Of a stretch of 64,000 nt of DNA, positions 17,758 to 27,163 are shown in pieces. The notes below the pieces were generated by a model, which was given only the letters and a program-made list of their open reading frames with translations, was not told where the DNA came from and ran no database searches. The stretch is from the NCBI GenBank assembly GCA_947500385.1, contig CANMSA010000005.1, positions 186,001 to 250,000 of the forward strand, in the 5' to 3' direction. Numbering within the stretch: the first letter of the stretch is position 1; each line of letters begins with the position of its first letter. The position numbers were made by a program, and so were the translations under genes. This DNA comes from an uncultured Flavobacteriaceae bacterium. Lineage in GTDB: Bacteria > Bacteroidota > Bacteroidia > Flavobacteriales > Flavobacteriaceae.

Positions 17758-18749
17758 GATTGCTTTTTTAGTCTTACTTTCTGTGTTCTTTGCACTCCGT
17801 TTATCTTTGTAAGCATCAGGTAAATCCCTGTTTTTGAAATATGGTCATTGAGCCTACAACTATAAGAGTTACTACTCTCTTTGGTCTCTATACCACGTTT
17901 TACCAACGTTCCATCTGGCTGTAAAAGGGACACTTCAACCTCGGAATTCACCGGTACTGAAAGGGCCAAATTTGTACCCTTTCGGTTTTGTTCCAAGGAT
18001 AGGGTCGTTCCTTTCGGGAGGTTCCCCGTGGGGTCGGACTTTTTATATTTTCGGATGGCCCGTTTGCCCTTCACGCGCGCATAGAACCCAGAAAGGAACG
18101 AACGCAGCCAACTATCCCGTACTTGGATTCGTTGCACCATTAACTCCCCATCTACTTCGGTATGCAGTAAATAGTAGCCTGCCTTTACGGAACGCGGCCG
18201 CCACACAAAATCATGGGTGCCTTTTGTCAAATAGGCATCGGCCATGGTATAAACCAAAAAACCATCCTCCGCTAAGATTTCTAGTTTCGTGTTCACTTGT
18301 TTTTTATCGATGTGCAAGGCCACTCGCGTACCGCCCACGGGATCATGATCCAAGGTGCTCCATACCCCGGTCGGAAGCTTTCCATAAACGGGTATGATGC
18401 TTTCCCAACCGGAATCCAAATCGGCTTCATAAGGGCCGGGATGCACACAATTTCGGATGGTATCATACCGTGTACTTCCGTTTTCGATGATCCTAAACAC
18501 CAATGGGCCCGATTCGTTATTGGATGGTTTTAAAGACTTCGTATTCGCTTCGGTCGTACGATTGGAAACACAACCGTAGTAAAGCCATTTAATATAGTCG
18601 GCATCTTTTGTTTTGAAAATTTCATAATAAGGGTGCGCCTTGTTAAAGGAGGAAGAACTGAGCTTTATAGCAACCTGATTCTTGGATTGTGACCGGGTGC
18701 TAACAAGGGTACTAAAAACCAAGAAGCATAGTAATATTTGCAATTTCAT
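17754..18749 (-). CDS. secreted protein of unknown function, coupled to SH2
   Basis: About 331 residues from the ATG at 18749 (MKLQILLCFL), chosen because it opens the signal peptide directly; an ATG eight codons upstream is also possible. I do not recognise a named family. The central part is predicted beta-rich. The last 90 residues (SVPVNSEVEVSLLQPDGTL to ISKTGIYLMLTKINGV) resemble the Ig-like fold of T9SS sorting or FlgD-like domains, but lack the PNP motif. The stop overlaps the SH2 start (ATGA), which implies a joint role with that hydrolase. Divergent from the kinase gene at 18984. Confidence 0.8.
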   Translation of the reverse strand: MKLQILLCFLVFSTLVSTRSQSKNQVAIKLSSSSFNKAHPYYEIFKTKDADYIKWLYYGCVSNRTTEANTKSLKPSNNESGPLVFRIIENGSTRYDTIRNCVHPGPYEADLDSGWESIIPVYGKLPTGVWSTLDHDPVGGTRVALHIDKKQVNTKLEILAEDGFLVYTMADAYLTKGTHDFVWRPRSVKAGYYLLHTEVDGELMVQRIQVRDSWLRSFLSGFYARVKGKRAIRKYKKSDPTGNLPKGTTLSLEQNRKGTNLALSVPVNSEVEVSLLQPDGTLVKRGIETKESSNSYSCRLNDHISKTGIYLMLTKINGVQRTQKVRLKKQS

Positions 18750-18983
18750 GACGACGAATTTTTTGATTACCATACGAAGCTATCCATTGAGGGAAGGCCA
18801 TTCTTGAATAGTAGACCAATCGCATGGCATCGCGGTCTGTTAAACCTTACATCAGGGTTGAATGCTACTCGCCCCCAAATGGAACGTATTGAGCAGTGTT
18901 TTACATGGTGTTCATCGACAATTTGATTTGAGAAGGCTTAAATCTGTTACTTTAGCCGTACTGAGCAGCACAAAAAACGTATC

Positions 18984-20060
18984 ATGCTGGATCGCATCCT
19001 AAAAAATCGCATTCTGACCCATATCCTTTTTTGGGTGGTGATTCTCACCTTACAGTCTCAAGTATTTCTTTATACCGGCTACACGCTCAAGGTTATTGTC
19101 ATTTATACGCTTGCCATACTTCCCTCCATTCTCATGGCCGCCTATTTTCTGGTCTATTATCAGATACCGAAATACGCATATCCAAAAAAATACGTTCGCT
19201 TTGCCTTTTCGTTGCTGGGGAGCATGTATGTATTTACCGTACTGGCACGGATGCTCACTGTTTTTGTGGCTGAACCTATTATGGGAGTGGTCGATGATGT
19301 GGCGCCAATCCATATGGTGCTATTGGTATTGTTCAGTGTGGATCGCTTGGGCCGTAACTATCTCCTGGCCGTTTACATTGCGCCTTTTATTATGGCGAGT
19401 ATCAAACTGGTGCAACAGCGGAGCGAGGAAAAGAGAAAGCTAGAGCAACTGGAAAAAGAAAAAGCAACCGCAGAACTCAATTTTCTAAAAGCACAGATAC
19501 ATCCTCATTTTTTATTGAATACCTTAAACAATATCTACGCGCTTACCCTTAAGAAATCAGAGCAATCTTCCGAGTCGGTACTAAAACTTTCAGAAATGCT
19601 CACCTATGTGCTGTACCGATGTAATGAAAAGTTTGTCCTTTTGGAGGATGAAATACGCCTTTTGGAAAACTATATTTCTCTTGAGAAACTACGCTACGGA
19701 AGTGATCTGCAGCTCAGTTTTTCAAAAAAAGTAGCGGCTACCCCAATAAAACTGGCACCACTAATTCTTCTTTCCATTGTCGAAAATGCCTTTAAACATG
19801 GGGTAAGCGGCGCTTTGGAAGACGCCGTTGTCAAAATAGACCTGAAAGCCACTGAACACGCGATCCACTTTACGGTTTTTAACACCAAGAACATTTCCCA
19901 ACAAGAAGATATCACGGAATACACCAAGGGTATCGGCAGTTCTAACGTTCGAAAACAATTGGCGATGCTGTATCCAGGTCAGTTTCGTTATCTTGTAAAG
20001 GAAGAAGCAAATACGTATGAAGTGCAATTGCATATCGAATTAAAACAAGATGCACCATGA
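18984..20060 (+). CDS. LytS/YehU-type sensor histidine kinase (1)
   Basis: 358 residues. Four hydrophobic helices occupy roughly residues 12-145, then a short coiled coil (EEKRKLEQLEKEKATAEL) leads into a His_kinase (PF06580) domain. The phospho-acceptor motif QIHPHFLLN gives His175, and the ATPase part has a recognisable N box (LSIVENAFKHG). No extracytoplasmic sensor domain is present, so sensing is probably in the membrane. The TGA stop overlaps the response-regulator start (ATGA). The operon is divergent from the SH2 operon, a likely target by position. Confidence 0.94.
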   Translation: MLDRILKNRILTHILFWVVILTLQSQVFLYTGYTLKVIVIYTLAILPSILMAAYFLVYYQIPKYAYPKKYVRFAFSLLGSMYVFTVLARMLTVFVAEPIMGVVDDVAPIHMVLLVLFSVDRLGRNYLLAVYIAPFIMASIKLVQQRSEEKRKLEQLEKEKATAELNFLKAQIHPHFLLNTLNNIYALTLKKSEQSSESVLKLSEMLTYVLYRCNEKFVLLEDEIRLLENYISLEKLRYGSDLQLSFSKKVAATPIKLAPLILLSIVENAFKHGVSGALEDAVVKIDLKATEHAIHFTVFNTKNISQQEDITEYTKGIGSSNVRKQLAMLYPGQFRYLVKEEANTYEVQLHIELKQDAP

Positions 20061-20764
20061 GCACCAAATGCCTGATCGTAGATGATGAGCCTTTGGCCAT
20101 CGAAGTCATTGAAAACTACCTTGACCAACTAGAGGGGTTTGAAGTTACCGCCCGCTGCAAGAATGCCTTGCAAGCCTTCGCCGTACTGGAGAAAGAGCAG
20201 GTAGATTTGGTATTTTTGGATATTCAAATGCCAAAACTGACCGGAATCGATTTCGTACGATCTTTACAACATCCTCCCAAAATTATTTTGACCACGGCCT
20301 ATATCGATTATGCAGTGGAGGGATACGAACTCGATATTTTGGACTATCTGGTAAAACCAATTTCTTTTGAGCGTTTTTTTAAAGCCATTAGCAAGTATTC
20401 CAAAACTAAGATCGGGACAAAGGAAAAACGAACAATTGTACCTCAAAGCCCACTGAAGAAGGATTACATTTACGTAAAGGCCAATAAGAAAAACCATAAA
20501 ATACTGTTTGCCGACATTCTCTATTTGGAAAGTGTAAAAGACTATATTAAACTACATCTAAAGGAGCGGCGACTTTTGGTAAAAACCACCTTAAGCGATT
20601 TCGAGGCGCAGCTCCCTGCCAGTATGTTCTTGCGAGTGCATCGCTCATATGTGGTAAATCTAGCGTATATCACCGCCCATACCACTCAGGATATCGAATT
20701 AGGGGCCATCGAAATTCCGATCGGGGGAAGCTATCGCCAACGCACTTTTGAACGCTTACACTAA
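20057..20764 (+). CDS. LytTR-family response regulator (1)
   Basis: 235 residues: a CheY-like receiver with the acidic pair at D9-D10 and the phospho-acceptor Asp55 (LVFLDIQMP), then a C-terminal LytTR DNA-binding domain (ILYLESVKDYIKLHL, FLRVHRSYVVNL). It is translationally coupled to the kinase upstream and is its cognate partner. LytTR proteins bind short direct repeats; no such site was identified in the flanking intergenic DNA. The next gene, a serine hydrolase, is convergent. Confidence 0.95.
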   Translation: MSTKCLIVDDEPLAIEVIENYLDQLEGFEVTARCKNALQAFAVLEKEQVDLVFLDIQMPKLTGIDFVRSLQHPPKIILTTAYIDYAVEGYELDILDYLVKPISFERFFKAISKYSKTKIGTKEKRTIVPQSPLKKDYIYVKANKKNHKILFADILYLESVKDYIKLHLKERRLLVKTTLSDFEAQLPASMFLRVHRSYVVNLAYITAHTTQDIELGAIEIPIGGSYRQRTFERLH

Positions 20765-20866
20765 ACAGGTCTTAGTAGCAAGGAGTTTTACCCCAATGTG
20801 ATCGATTGTTTAAACAGGCATTGGAAAGGATGGGGTTCTAAAACGGCTGCCTAGGGGACCGCTACC

Positions 20867-22096
20867 CTAATTCCGAATTAATCTCTGATACTGGTCCATC
20901 ACTTCCTCTATAGGGGCTACCTGCTTTTCCCAAGACTCCGCGGTAATACTTGTATTTGCGAATACCATCCTACCTATTCCCGTTTTTGGATCAAAGAACA
21001 TATAGGTGAACACCCCAGGGTCAGAACCGGTATGCCCCACATTTCCTGTTGGGGTAAAACCCATAAAAATTCCTGCATTAAATTCATCATCCAAGGGGTT
21101 ATCCGTGCCCCGATCTTTGAAATGACTTGCCATCAACTGCTGTTTAAACAATTCCTTATAACTGGCAACACTTAGTAAGGTTCCCTCTCCTACAAAGGCC
21201 TTGTTCAACTCAACCAGATAGTTGCCCATGTCACTGAGGCTGCTAATAAGACCTCCATCGGGATACGTAACCAATGTATAAAAGGGAATTACCGCACCCT
21301 CTCCGGTATAGAGCATTGAATGGTTCCCACGTTCAATAGTTTCTAAGGACCAACCCGAAGCATCCATCCCCAAAGGCTTCAAAATATAGTGGGTTGTATA
21401 GGCATCATAGGACTCTCCCGTTGCCCGTTCGATAATATATGCGGCCAAGGCAGCGGCAACATTGCTATACTCAAATGTAGTTCCCGGTTTCTTTTTCAAA
21501 TAGTTCCGCTTTCGATACCAGCTTCCCGAGGGAGTCAAAAGGTTGTTAAAGAAAGTCCTCATAGTGACCCGATTCTGTGGCGTTTGAAAATTTTCGCCGA
21601 GGGTTTTTACAACGGGTTTACGCAGGGCTGAGGTGTCTAAAATAACATATACCTTATCATCGTAGTGTTTAGTATCTTTTATCGTTGAAGTGTGTGTCGC
21701 CAGATGTCGGATTGTTATTTGAACCTCTGGAAAAAACGGATTGACTATCTGAAAAGGCAGGTAGTCGTTTATAGGATCATCCAAATGGAGTTTGTTTTGC
21801 TCTTGTGCCTTCATCAAAGCAACTCCGATCAACGTTTTGGAGACCGACCCAATATTCTGCAGTGTTTGATGGCTATAGGGTATTTTCTTTTGCGTATCTG
21901 CGAAACCAAATCCTTTTTCATAGCGTGTTCCTGTTCTATCTATCAGGGCAATGCCATATCCCTTGATATGCCCTTCCTTGTATATTTCGTTCAGTCTGTG
22001 GGTAAGGAATTCTTCTGGTGTTCCTGTAACACTTGCTTCCTGGGCATTTGCAAAAACACCTATAACAAACCAATATAATGCGATTCTTTTCTTCAT
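20867..22096 (-). CDS. serine hydrolase, class C beta-lactamase/PBP-like family (SH3)
   Basis: 409 residues from the ATG at 22096 (MKKRIALYW), which gives a clean signal peptide ending FANAQ and leaves eight bases after the upstream S41 stop; longer versions would overlap that gene. The catalytic set is S-V-S-K at residues 84-87, Y-S-N (FEYSNVAAALAAY) and H-T-G (VGHTGSDPGVF). It is a close paralogue of SH1. It forms the last gene of a minus-strand unit: membrane AraC, S41 peptidase, hydrolase. Export and the S41 partner point to an envelope substrate, which is inferred. Confidence 0.92.
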   Translation of the reverse strand: MKKRIALYWFVIGVFANAQEASVTGTPEEFLTHRLNEIYKEGHIKGYGIALIDRTGTRYEKGFGFADTQKKIPYSHQTLQNIGSVSKTLIGVALMKAQEQNKLHLDDPINDYLPFQIVNPFFPEVQITIRHLATHTSTIKDTKHYDDKVYVILDTSALRKPVVKTLGENFQTPQNRVTMRTFFNNLLTPSGSWYRKRNYLKKKPGTTFEYSNVAAALAAYIIERATGESYDAYTTHYILKPLGMDASGWSLETIERGNHSMLYTGEGAVIPFYTLVTYPDGGLISSLSDMGNYLVELNKAFVGEGTLLSVASYKELFKQQLMASHFKDRGTDNPLDDEFNAGIFMGFTPTGNVGHTGSDPGVFTYMFFDPKTGIGRMVFANTSITAESWEKQVAPIEEVMDQYQRLIRN

Positions 22097-22104
22097 AATA
22101 GCTA

Positions 22105-23595
22105 TTATTCCCGCTTTTGGGATTTTATATAATCTAGGGTCCATTTGAGTACATTGTCTACCCCGCTGAGCACTTGTTCCACGCTGTTTTCAATAGGGTA
22201 ATCGGGTGTTGCCCCGTAACCGTCATTTTCAAAATCCACATTGGTCTCAAAACATATCAATGACTGTAATATCCTGATCTTTGAATGCGGTAACTCCATA
22301 AAAACCATCACCCCACTGGTATTTTGGGTAGGATTCCCGCCTGTCTCCTCACCTATGAACAAGGCATCTTTTCGATATGTTTTAAGCATACCGGCGACCT
22401 CCCCGGTGGCGGAAAAAGAATGTCCATTGATCAACACATACAACTTTCCCGTGAATACGTTTTTTGCCGGCGGTGTAGGTTCCCAGGAAATCCCAAAACG
22501 CTTTTGTGCCATTTCATTCAAACCATAGACCTCCCCGTCTTTTTGAAGAAACTTTGCCAGGCGTTTGTTCAAAGCCCCCCCTTCTCTTCCATACAAACTC
22601 GGATCGCTGATTTTATCGGTAATGGCAAATACCCGCTTGTAAAGTACGATCGGTTCATTTATTAGATGCGACAACAAGGCCAGTTGTGGCGGTGGGTCTC
22701 CGCCTCCATTGTCCCTTAAGTCGACAATGAGGTGTTTTACTTCTGCCATTCGAAGTGTACGAAATGCATGCTCATAGAATTTAGGGTATTTTTTCCCATC
22801 ACTTCCCTTGCTGGAAGAATCAAACGTGGGCACCTTCAACAAGGCGGTTTCACCCATTATTTTTAACGAAAGGCGATCATCCGTTTCTTCCAGATACCAC
22901 GGCACACGTTTTACTCCGTACCTGCGTAAGGCCTTTTGCTTGAGTTCTCCATTTAGTAGCGCGGCTACCTGTACGGTGCGTTTGGTGCCCGATTCTTCGA
23001 TTACTATTTCAAAACTGGAAGGAACACCTTTGACATTGGCATAAAAATTTGGAAAATCAGAACTGATATGTTTCGCCGGGTAGGTGCGATTATTCCCATC
23101 GGAGGTCCAATGATCGATTAATTCATTGAATACAGCCTGAGCTGGTTCGCCATTGATTGTCCGTATCAAGGAGCCCGGCAGAATGCTTTCGTCATTTGAT
23201 AAGTTTCGTAAAACATACAACCGGTTATTTGCCCAATGCACATCGAATGGAAAAACCGGAAGCTCTTTTTCCTTTACCATATCCCATCGTTCAGAGGGAA
23301 CAATCATGGAATGTCCATTTTTTATTTTCTGTTGTAAAGGAGCCACAAGCCGATAAAATTGAATATCGGACATGGGGTGGTTTAATTGCTCTTCAATATT
23401 TAGGAACTCACGATCCATTTCTTCCTTGGTCGTGTAGGTATACAAACCTGCATGAACAGTTTCTAACTGTTTCTTTAAAACCGCTACATCTTCCTGTAAT
23501 TTGTCCGCAGCAATAAGAGGCCCCAGTTGTTTTGCGGTCTGTGCTTTTAAAACGGTGCAACATACAAGACCGATCAGCATTACAATACGGTTCAT
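22105..23595 (-). CDS. S41-family peptidase (1)
   Basis: About 496 residues from the ATG at 23595 (MNRIVMLIG), the start of the signal peptide (cleaved near LKAQ). An N-terminal helical region (VAVLKKQLETVHAGLYTY) precedes a degenerate PDZ-like segment (PGSLIRTINGEPAQ) and the S41 core: IVDLRDNGGGDP, INGHSFSATGEV (likely nucleophile Ser in SFSA) and FIGEETGGNP. These are tricorn/C-terminal-processing type serine peptidases acting in the periplasm. The gene lies 84 bases after a membrane AraC gene and 8 bases before SH3. It is paralogous to the peptidase at 25545. Confidence 0.92.
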   Translation of the reverse strand: MNRIVMLIGLVCCTVLKAQTAKQLGPLIAADKLQEDVAVLKKQLETVHAGLYTYTTKEEMDREFLNIEEQLNHPMSDIQFYRLVAPLQQKIKNGHSMIVPSERWDMVKEKELPVFPFDVHWANNRLYVLRNLSNDESILPGSLIRTINGEPAQAVFNELIDHWTSDGNNRTYPAKHISSDFPNFYANVKGVPSSFEIVIEESGTKRTVQVAALLNGELKQKALRRYGVKRVPWYLEETDDRLSLKIMGETALLKVPTFDSSSKGSDGKKYPKFYEHAFRTLRMAEVKHLIVDLRDNGGGDPPPQLALLSHLINEPIVLYKRVFAITDKISDPSLYGREGGALNKRLAKFLQKDGEVYGLNEMAQKRFGISWEPTPPAKNVFTGKLYVLINGHSFSATGEVAGMLKTYRKDALFIGEETGGNPTQNTSGVMVFMELPHSKIRILQSLICFETNVDFENDGYGATPDYPIENSVEQVLSGVDNVLKWTLDYIKSQKRE

Positions 23596-23679
23596 AACAA
23601 ATGATTTATGGTAAGAGATAGTTGGCAATTTATGGCAACCACTCGAAACAAACGTCCCATTACTGGAATCGGGACCTCT

Positions 23680-24810
23680 TTATAAGCCCTCTTTGTATGC
23701 GACCGGGGAAATACCGGTTTCTTTCTTAAAAGCCCTATAGAAACTACTTTTCGAATTAAAACCGGCGGCATATGCCAACCCTATGATCGAATACTTGTTA
23801 TTACGCTCTTCTTTTAGCTTATCTTTTACGGTCGCTACCCGAAAGCCATTGATAAAATCATAAAAAGAGACTGCCAAAGATTGGTTTAGCAAGGCAGAAA
23901 GCTTTTTATCGGAAGTACCCACGAGCTTGGCCAGGCCTTTTAAGGTAATTTCTTGATCTAAATATGGCCGTTCATTCGCCATCACCTCTTCCAGCTTCCA
24001 CTTTAAACGTGTAAGCTCTTCTCTAGATAACTCCACAGATTTTGTGGTAGCCCCTACCCCAGGTTTTTGCCCATCGACCGGTATTAAAAAATCGGGGACC
24101 GCAATGGTCGACTGTTTCAATCCGTTATAGCCCAAATAGCCCACCAATAGAATAAGTACCGTTACGGTAATATAGCCTGTATCCCAATCCGTGAAATGAC
24201 CAAAAGCAACTTCATAGGCGGTAATCAAAAAATCGAGCAGCAACATTCCCAAAAAAGAGAATAAGAATTTCTTTAACCATTCTATATTGTTCGTTAAGAA
24301 GCTAGAATAATTGAACTTCATAATTCCCTTGAATTTAAAAAACAACCGAATTGAAAGGACCGTATAGGCGATTATATAGATATCTTTTGAGAAGGATAAG
24401 TATGGCCTCTCATGCAAGGTGACCAAATACCCAAAAATCGGTTTTCCAAGATAACTACTAATGACATGAGGAATGGTAATGACTAAAGTATATAGCAAAA
24501 ATGGAACAAAGTGAACCAAATGTTTTTTTATCAAATTCGATTCCTTTAGAAAAAGTGATTTTACGTAAATGTAAACGATAGGGCCAAACAGCAAACGTTC
24601 TCCATTTTCAAAAAAAACAGTCACCAAGTACAAAAACTTCAAATCGTGCAGGGCGGCATAAAAACACAGGATGGTAATGGTGACAAATACCAAAAACACA
24701 ATCAGTATATTTTGGGGCAATTCTCTCTTTTTTTTATTCAGAAGCATAAAAAGGACTACCGTAGTAACGGCACAACCGAATACCAATATAAAATCAGCGA
24801 CTAAACTCAT
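23680..24810 (-). CDS. membrane-embedded AraC-family transcriptional regulator (2)
   Basis: 376 residues with the same plan as the regulators at 15052 and 27164: six to seven transmembrane helices, a linker (VDGQKPGVGATTK), then an AraC double HTH ending FNSKSSFYRAFKKETGISPVAY. It is the first gene of the unit AraC-S41-hydrolase on the minus strand. Two adjoining perfect palindromes lie 29-48 bases upstream of its start codon, a candidate operator. The proposed role is membrane sensing coupled to control of the peptidase and hydrolase genes, which is inferred from gene order. Confidence 0.9.
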   Translation of the reverse strand: MSLVADFILVFGCAVTTVVLFMLLNKKKRELPQNILIVFLVFVTITILCFYAALHDLKFLYLVTVFFENGERLLFGPIVYIYVKSLFLKESNLIKKHLVHFVPFLLYTLVITIPHVISSYLGKPIFGYLVTLHERPYLSFSKDIYIIAYTVLSIRLFFKFKGIMKFNYSSFLTNNIEWLKKFLFSFLGMLLLDFLITAYEVAFGHFTDWDTGYITVTVLILLVGYLGYNGLKQSTIAVPDFLIPVDGQKPGVGATTKSVELSREELTRLKWKLEEVMANERPYLDQEITLKGLAKLVGTSDKKLSALLNQSLAVSFYDFINGFRVATVKDKLKEERNNKYSIIGLAYAAGFNSKSSFYRAFKKETGISPVAYKEGL

Positions 24811-24838
24811 GAATTACAATGCAAATAAAACTAGACAG

Positions 24839-24858
24839 TTACTATAGTAAAGACGTCT
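24839..24858. promoter_or_regulatory. tandem palindromes upstream of membrane AraC gene 2
   Basis: TTACTATAGTAA (24839-24850) is a perfect 12-bp palindrome and is followed immediately by the perfect 8-bp palindrome AGACGTCT (24851-24858). They lie just upstream of the AraC gene starting at 24810. The position suggests an operator; what binds there is unknown. Confidence 0.4.
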
Positions 24859-24911
24859 ACCACCTATTATCGTTACACTTTACGCTTGACAATTAATAGA
24901 TAAGAAAGCCA

Positions 24912-25445
24912 TTACAGGGCTTCAGGGATTTCCGCCGACATGCGAATACGCCATTGGTCATCATAAATAGACCGGTAATTGATTTCGTAGTCAAAACCAT
25001 TCTTTTCGAGTTTCTTCAGGAATTTCCCTGCCTTGATGTAACGTTCTCCCGACCCCCCTACTTTCACGGCCACCCGATCCGCATTTGCAGGAATCGCCAA
25101 TCCTTTGGTAATACTGGCACTTCCTAAAATAGTGATACTGTCCGACCGAAAAAGTTCGCTTTCCAGAAACGCTGCAAAGTCCATCTCATACGTTTCTTCT
25201 TGGTACGATATTTTGATACCTTCAATAATTGCGGGGCCTACTCCATAATTGTTTAAGGTAATGGCAATATAGTCCTCTTCAGAATTGTAACCCGTTTCTA
25301 CGTACAGATACGGCATGGTGGATAGGCGACTTTGCCGTTCGATAATATTGGTTTGGCGCGCGAAGACAATCAAGGTGATAAGGCTTATTAAAATCGCCAG
25401 TAAGGTAACGACCCTATCGGGAGACCAGAATCTTTTTTTTCCCAT
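24912..25445 (-). CDS. single-pass membrane protein of unknown function
   Basis: 177 residues. One N-terminal transmembrane helix (VVTLLAILISLITLIVFA) precedes a domain of about 140 residues with predicted beta strands (MPYLYVETGYNSEEDYIAITLNNYGVGPAIIEGI). The phrase ITLNNYGVGPAIIEGI is typical of anchored Ig-like or beta-sandwich proteins found in many bacteria, but I cannot name a family. It lies about 100 bases downstream of the second S41 peptidase, occupying the slot that SH3 holds in the neighbouring unit, so it may replace the hydrolase there. Function unknown. Confidence 0.75.
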   Translation of the reverse strand: MGKKRFWSPDRVVTLLAILISLITLIVFARQTNIIERQSRLSTMPYLYVETGYNSEEDYIAITLNNYGVGPAIIEGIKISYQEETYEMDFAAFLESELFRSDSITILGSASITKGLAIPANADRVAVKVGGSGERYIKAGKFLKKLEKNGFDYEINYRSIYDDQWRIRMSAEIPEAL

Positions 25446-25544
25446 TTTTCGCTATTCATTTATAGCAATTAAAAGTATTTGAAACCAATTAGAAAAAAGT
25501 CCCGTTGGCGGTAAGTGGGACAATTTTTCCCGATTGAAGATCGA

Positions 25545-27041
25545 TCAATGGCTATTTTCACTCTTTTTGATGAGGGCAAGGGTATATTGAAGTACCGCAT
25601 CTTCCTTTTTTATTTCCTGCGCTATAGTGTTCCGTACCCAATGTTGCGGTTGCACCCCATGGCCCGTATTTTGAAAACTAACGGCCCATGTTTCGAATAG
25701 CAAAGGAATATTCAGACGCACCCCGCTGTTTGGTAAAATCAACATTTGATCAAAATCGCCAATTTGGGTATGGGGGTTTCCCCCGGCCTCTTCCCCTATA
25801 AAAACTCCCCGTTGGTGCTCTTTCATAAGACCAGTAAAAATACCGCTGGCAGAAAACGACCAGCCCCCTATCAACACATATACCTTGCCGTCAAACCTTG
25901 GACTAGATGGTTTCCGTGCCGTTAGGGACAGTAAATTTTTTCTACCGGCCCAGTTCCTAGGGCGGTACTTATTAGGGCCTATTTTTTTCAACGCCAGTTT
26001 CATTTGCAAGGTGGTTCCAAACTGGCTGCCCAGATAGTACTTCTTATTCGGGATTCGTTTGGTAATGGTATAAATTTCGTTTACAAGTTTAAAAGGGCGG
26101 TCATGCAGATAGGAAAATACCTCGCCTGCAATATCACCATTTCCACCCCCATTCTCGCGAAGATCAATAATCAAATGCCGTACTTTTTCTTGATGCATTC
26201 TAGTAAAGGATTCTTTAAAGTACTTTCTAAAATCGGTCTTGGCATCCTTAAAATAGTCTATTCTAAAGCTAGGGATGGTAAGAATTGCGGTTTTCCCATC
26301 GACCTTAAAATCTAAATCCGCAGCGTCGACATCATTGTACCAAGGTCTTTTTTCATGCTGGTAACGCGCTACACTATAGGAGCGCATTTTCGCTATTGTA
26401 AGGGCTTCTACCTTTTCGTTTATTACAGTTCCATCTTCGGACAGCGCAATCTCAAAGCTATTGGGCGTGCCAAAGATATGCGCATATATCTCTGAAAAAT
26501 CCTGTTGAATAATTTCGTTTGCATACGTACGATTGTTTCCATCTTTGGTCCAGTTATCGACCATTTGTTCAAAGACTTCAATGGCCGGTTTCCCATTTAT
26601 GGAAACGATCTCGGTTCCAGGATCCACCCCATATGCTTCCGATAAGTTCCGCAGAACATATAGTTTTTTCTTGTATTTATATACATCAAATGGAAAATGA
26701 GGTAGTTTCGTATCCACCGCATGTCCCCAGGATTCGGGGGGAATAATAAGGGTGTGCCCATTTTTGATCTTGTCGTGCAAGGGCAGTACCAAGCGGTAAA
26801 AGGCTACTTGGGTCATGGGTGCCGTAATTTGGTTTTTTATGTTCAGAAAGGCTGCATCCATCCGCTCCTTGGAGGTATAGGTATACAAGCCTGCGTGAAC
26901 CGCTTCTAGGTTTTTCTTAAGGATATCTACATCCTCATGAAGTGCTTTTGCCGATATCAACCGCTTGTATTGTTCCAGATCCTGCGCATTTAAAGACCAG
27001 GTTCCACAAAGAAGAAAGAACCCTAAAATAATGTTTTTCAT
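25545..27041 (-). CDS. S41-family peptidase (2)
   Basis: About 498 residues from the ATG at 27041 (MKNIILGFF), which opens a signal peptide ending LNAQ. It has the same order of elements as the S41 at 22105: VHAGLYTYTSKERM near the N-terminus, a PDZ-like stretch (PGTEIVSINGKPAIE), LIIDLRENGGGNGD, IGGWSFSASGIF with the likely nucleophile, and FIGEEAGGNPHT. The extensive likeness to the first S41 indicates duplication. It is preceded on the same strand by the AraC regulator at 27164 and followed by a 177-residue membrane protein. Confidence 0.92.
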   Translation of the reverse strand: MKNIILGFFLLCGTWSLNAQDLEQYKRLISAKALHEDVDILKKNLEAVHAGLYTYTSKERMDAAFLNIKNQITAPMTQVAFYRLVLPLHDKIKNGHTLIIPPESWGHAVDTKLPHFPFDVYKYKKKLYVLRNLSEAYGVDPGTEIVSINGKPAIEVFEQMVDNWTKDGNNRTYANEIIQQDFSEIYAHIFGTPNSFEIALSEDGTVINEKVEALTIAKMRSYSVARYQHEKRPWYNDVDAADLDFKVDGKTAILTIPSFRIDYFKDAKTDFRKYFKESFTRMHQEKVRHLIIDLRENGGGNGDIAGEVFSYLHDRPFKLVNEIYTITKRIPNKKYYLGSQFGTTLQMKLALKKIGPNKYRPRNWAGRKNLLSLTARKPSSPRFDGKVYVLIGGWSFSASGIFTGLMKEHQRGVFIGEEAGGNPHTQIGDFDQMLILPNSGVRLNIPLLFETWAVSFQNTGHGVQPQHWVRNTIAQEIKKEDAVLQYTLALIKKSENSH

Positions 27042-27163
27042 ATGTACCATTGTTATGATTGGTGGGAGTATTATTGGATAGTCGCGCAGTTAGGATCTGC
27101 ACTCCAACAAATGAAGATAACCGGAATCTTAGGAAAAATTGGGAAGTAGAAGTCTATTTAGAA

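Noticed and set aside
24830-24836. ACTAGAC shared upstream of two AraC genes (also 16260-16266)
   Set aside because: A 7-mer at different distances from the two start codons and absent from the third copy; too weak to call a binding site.
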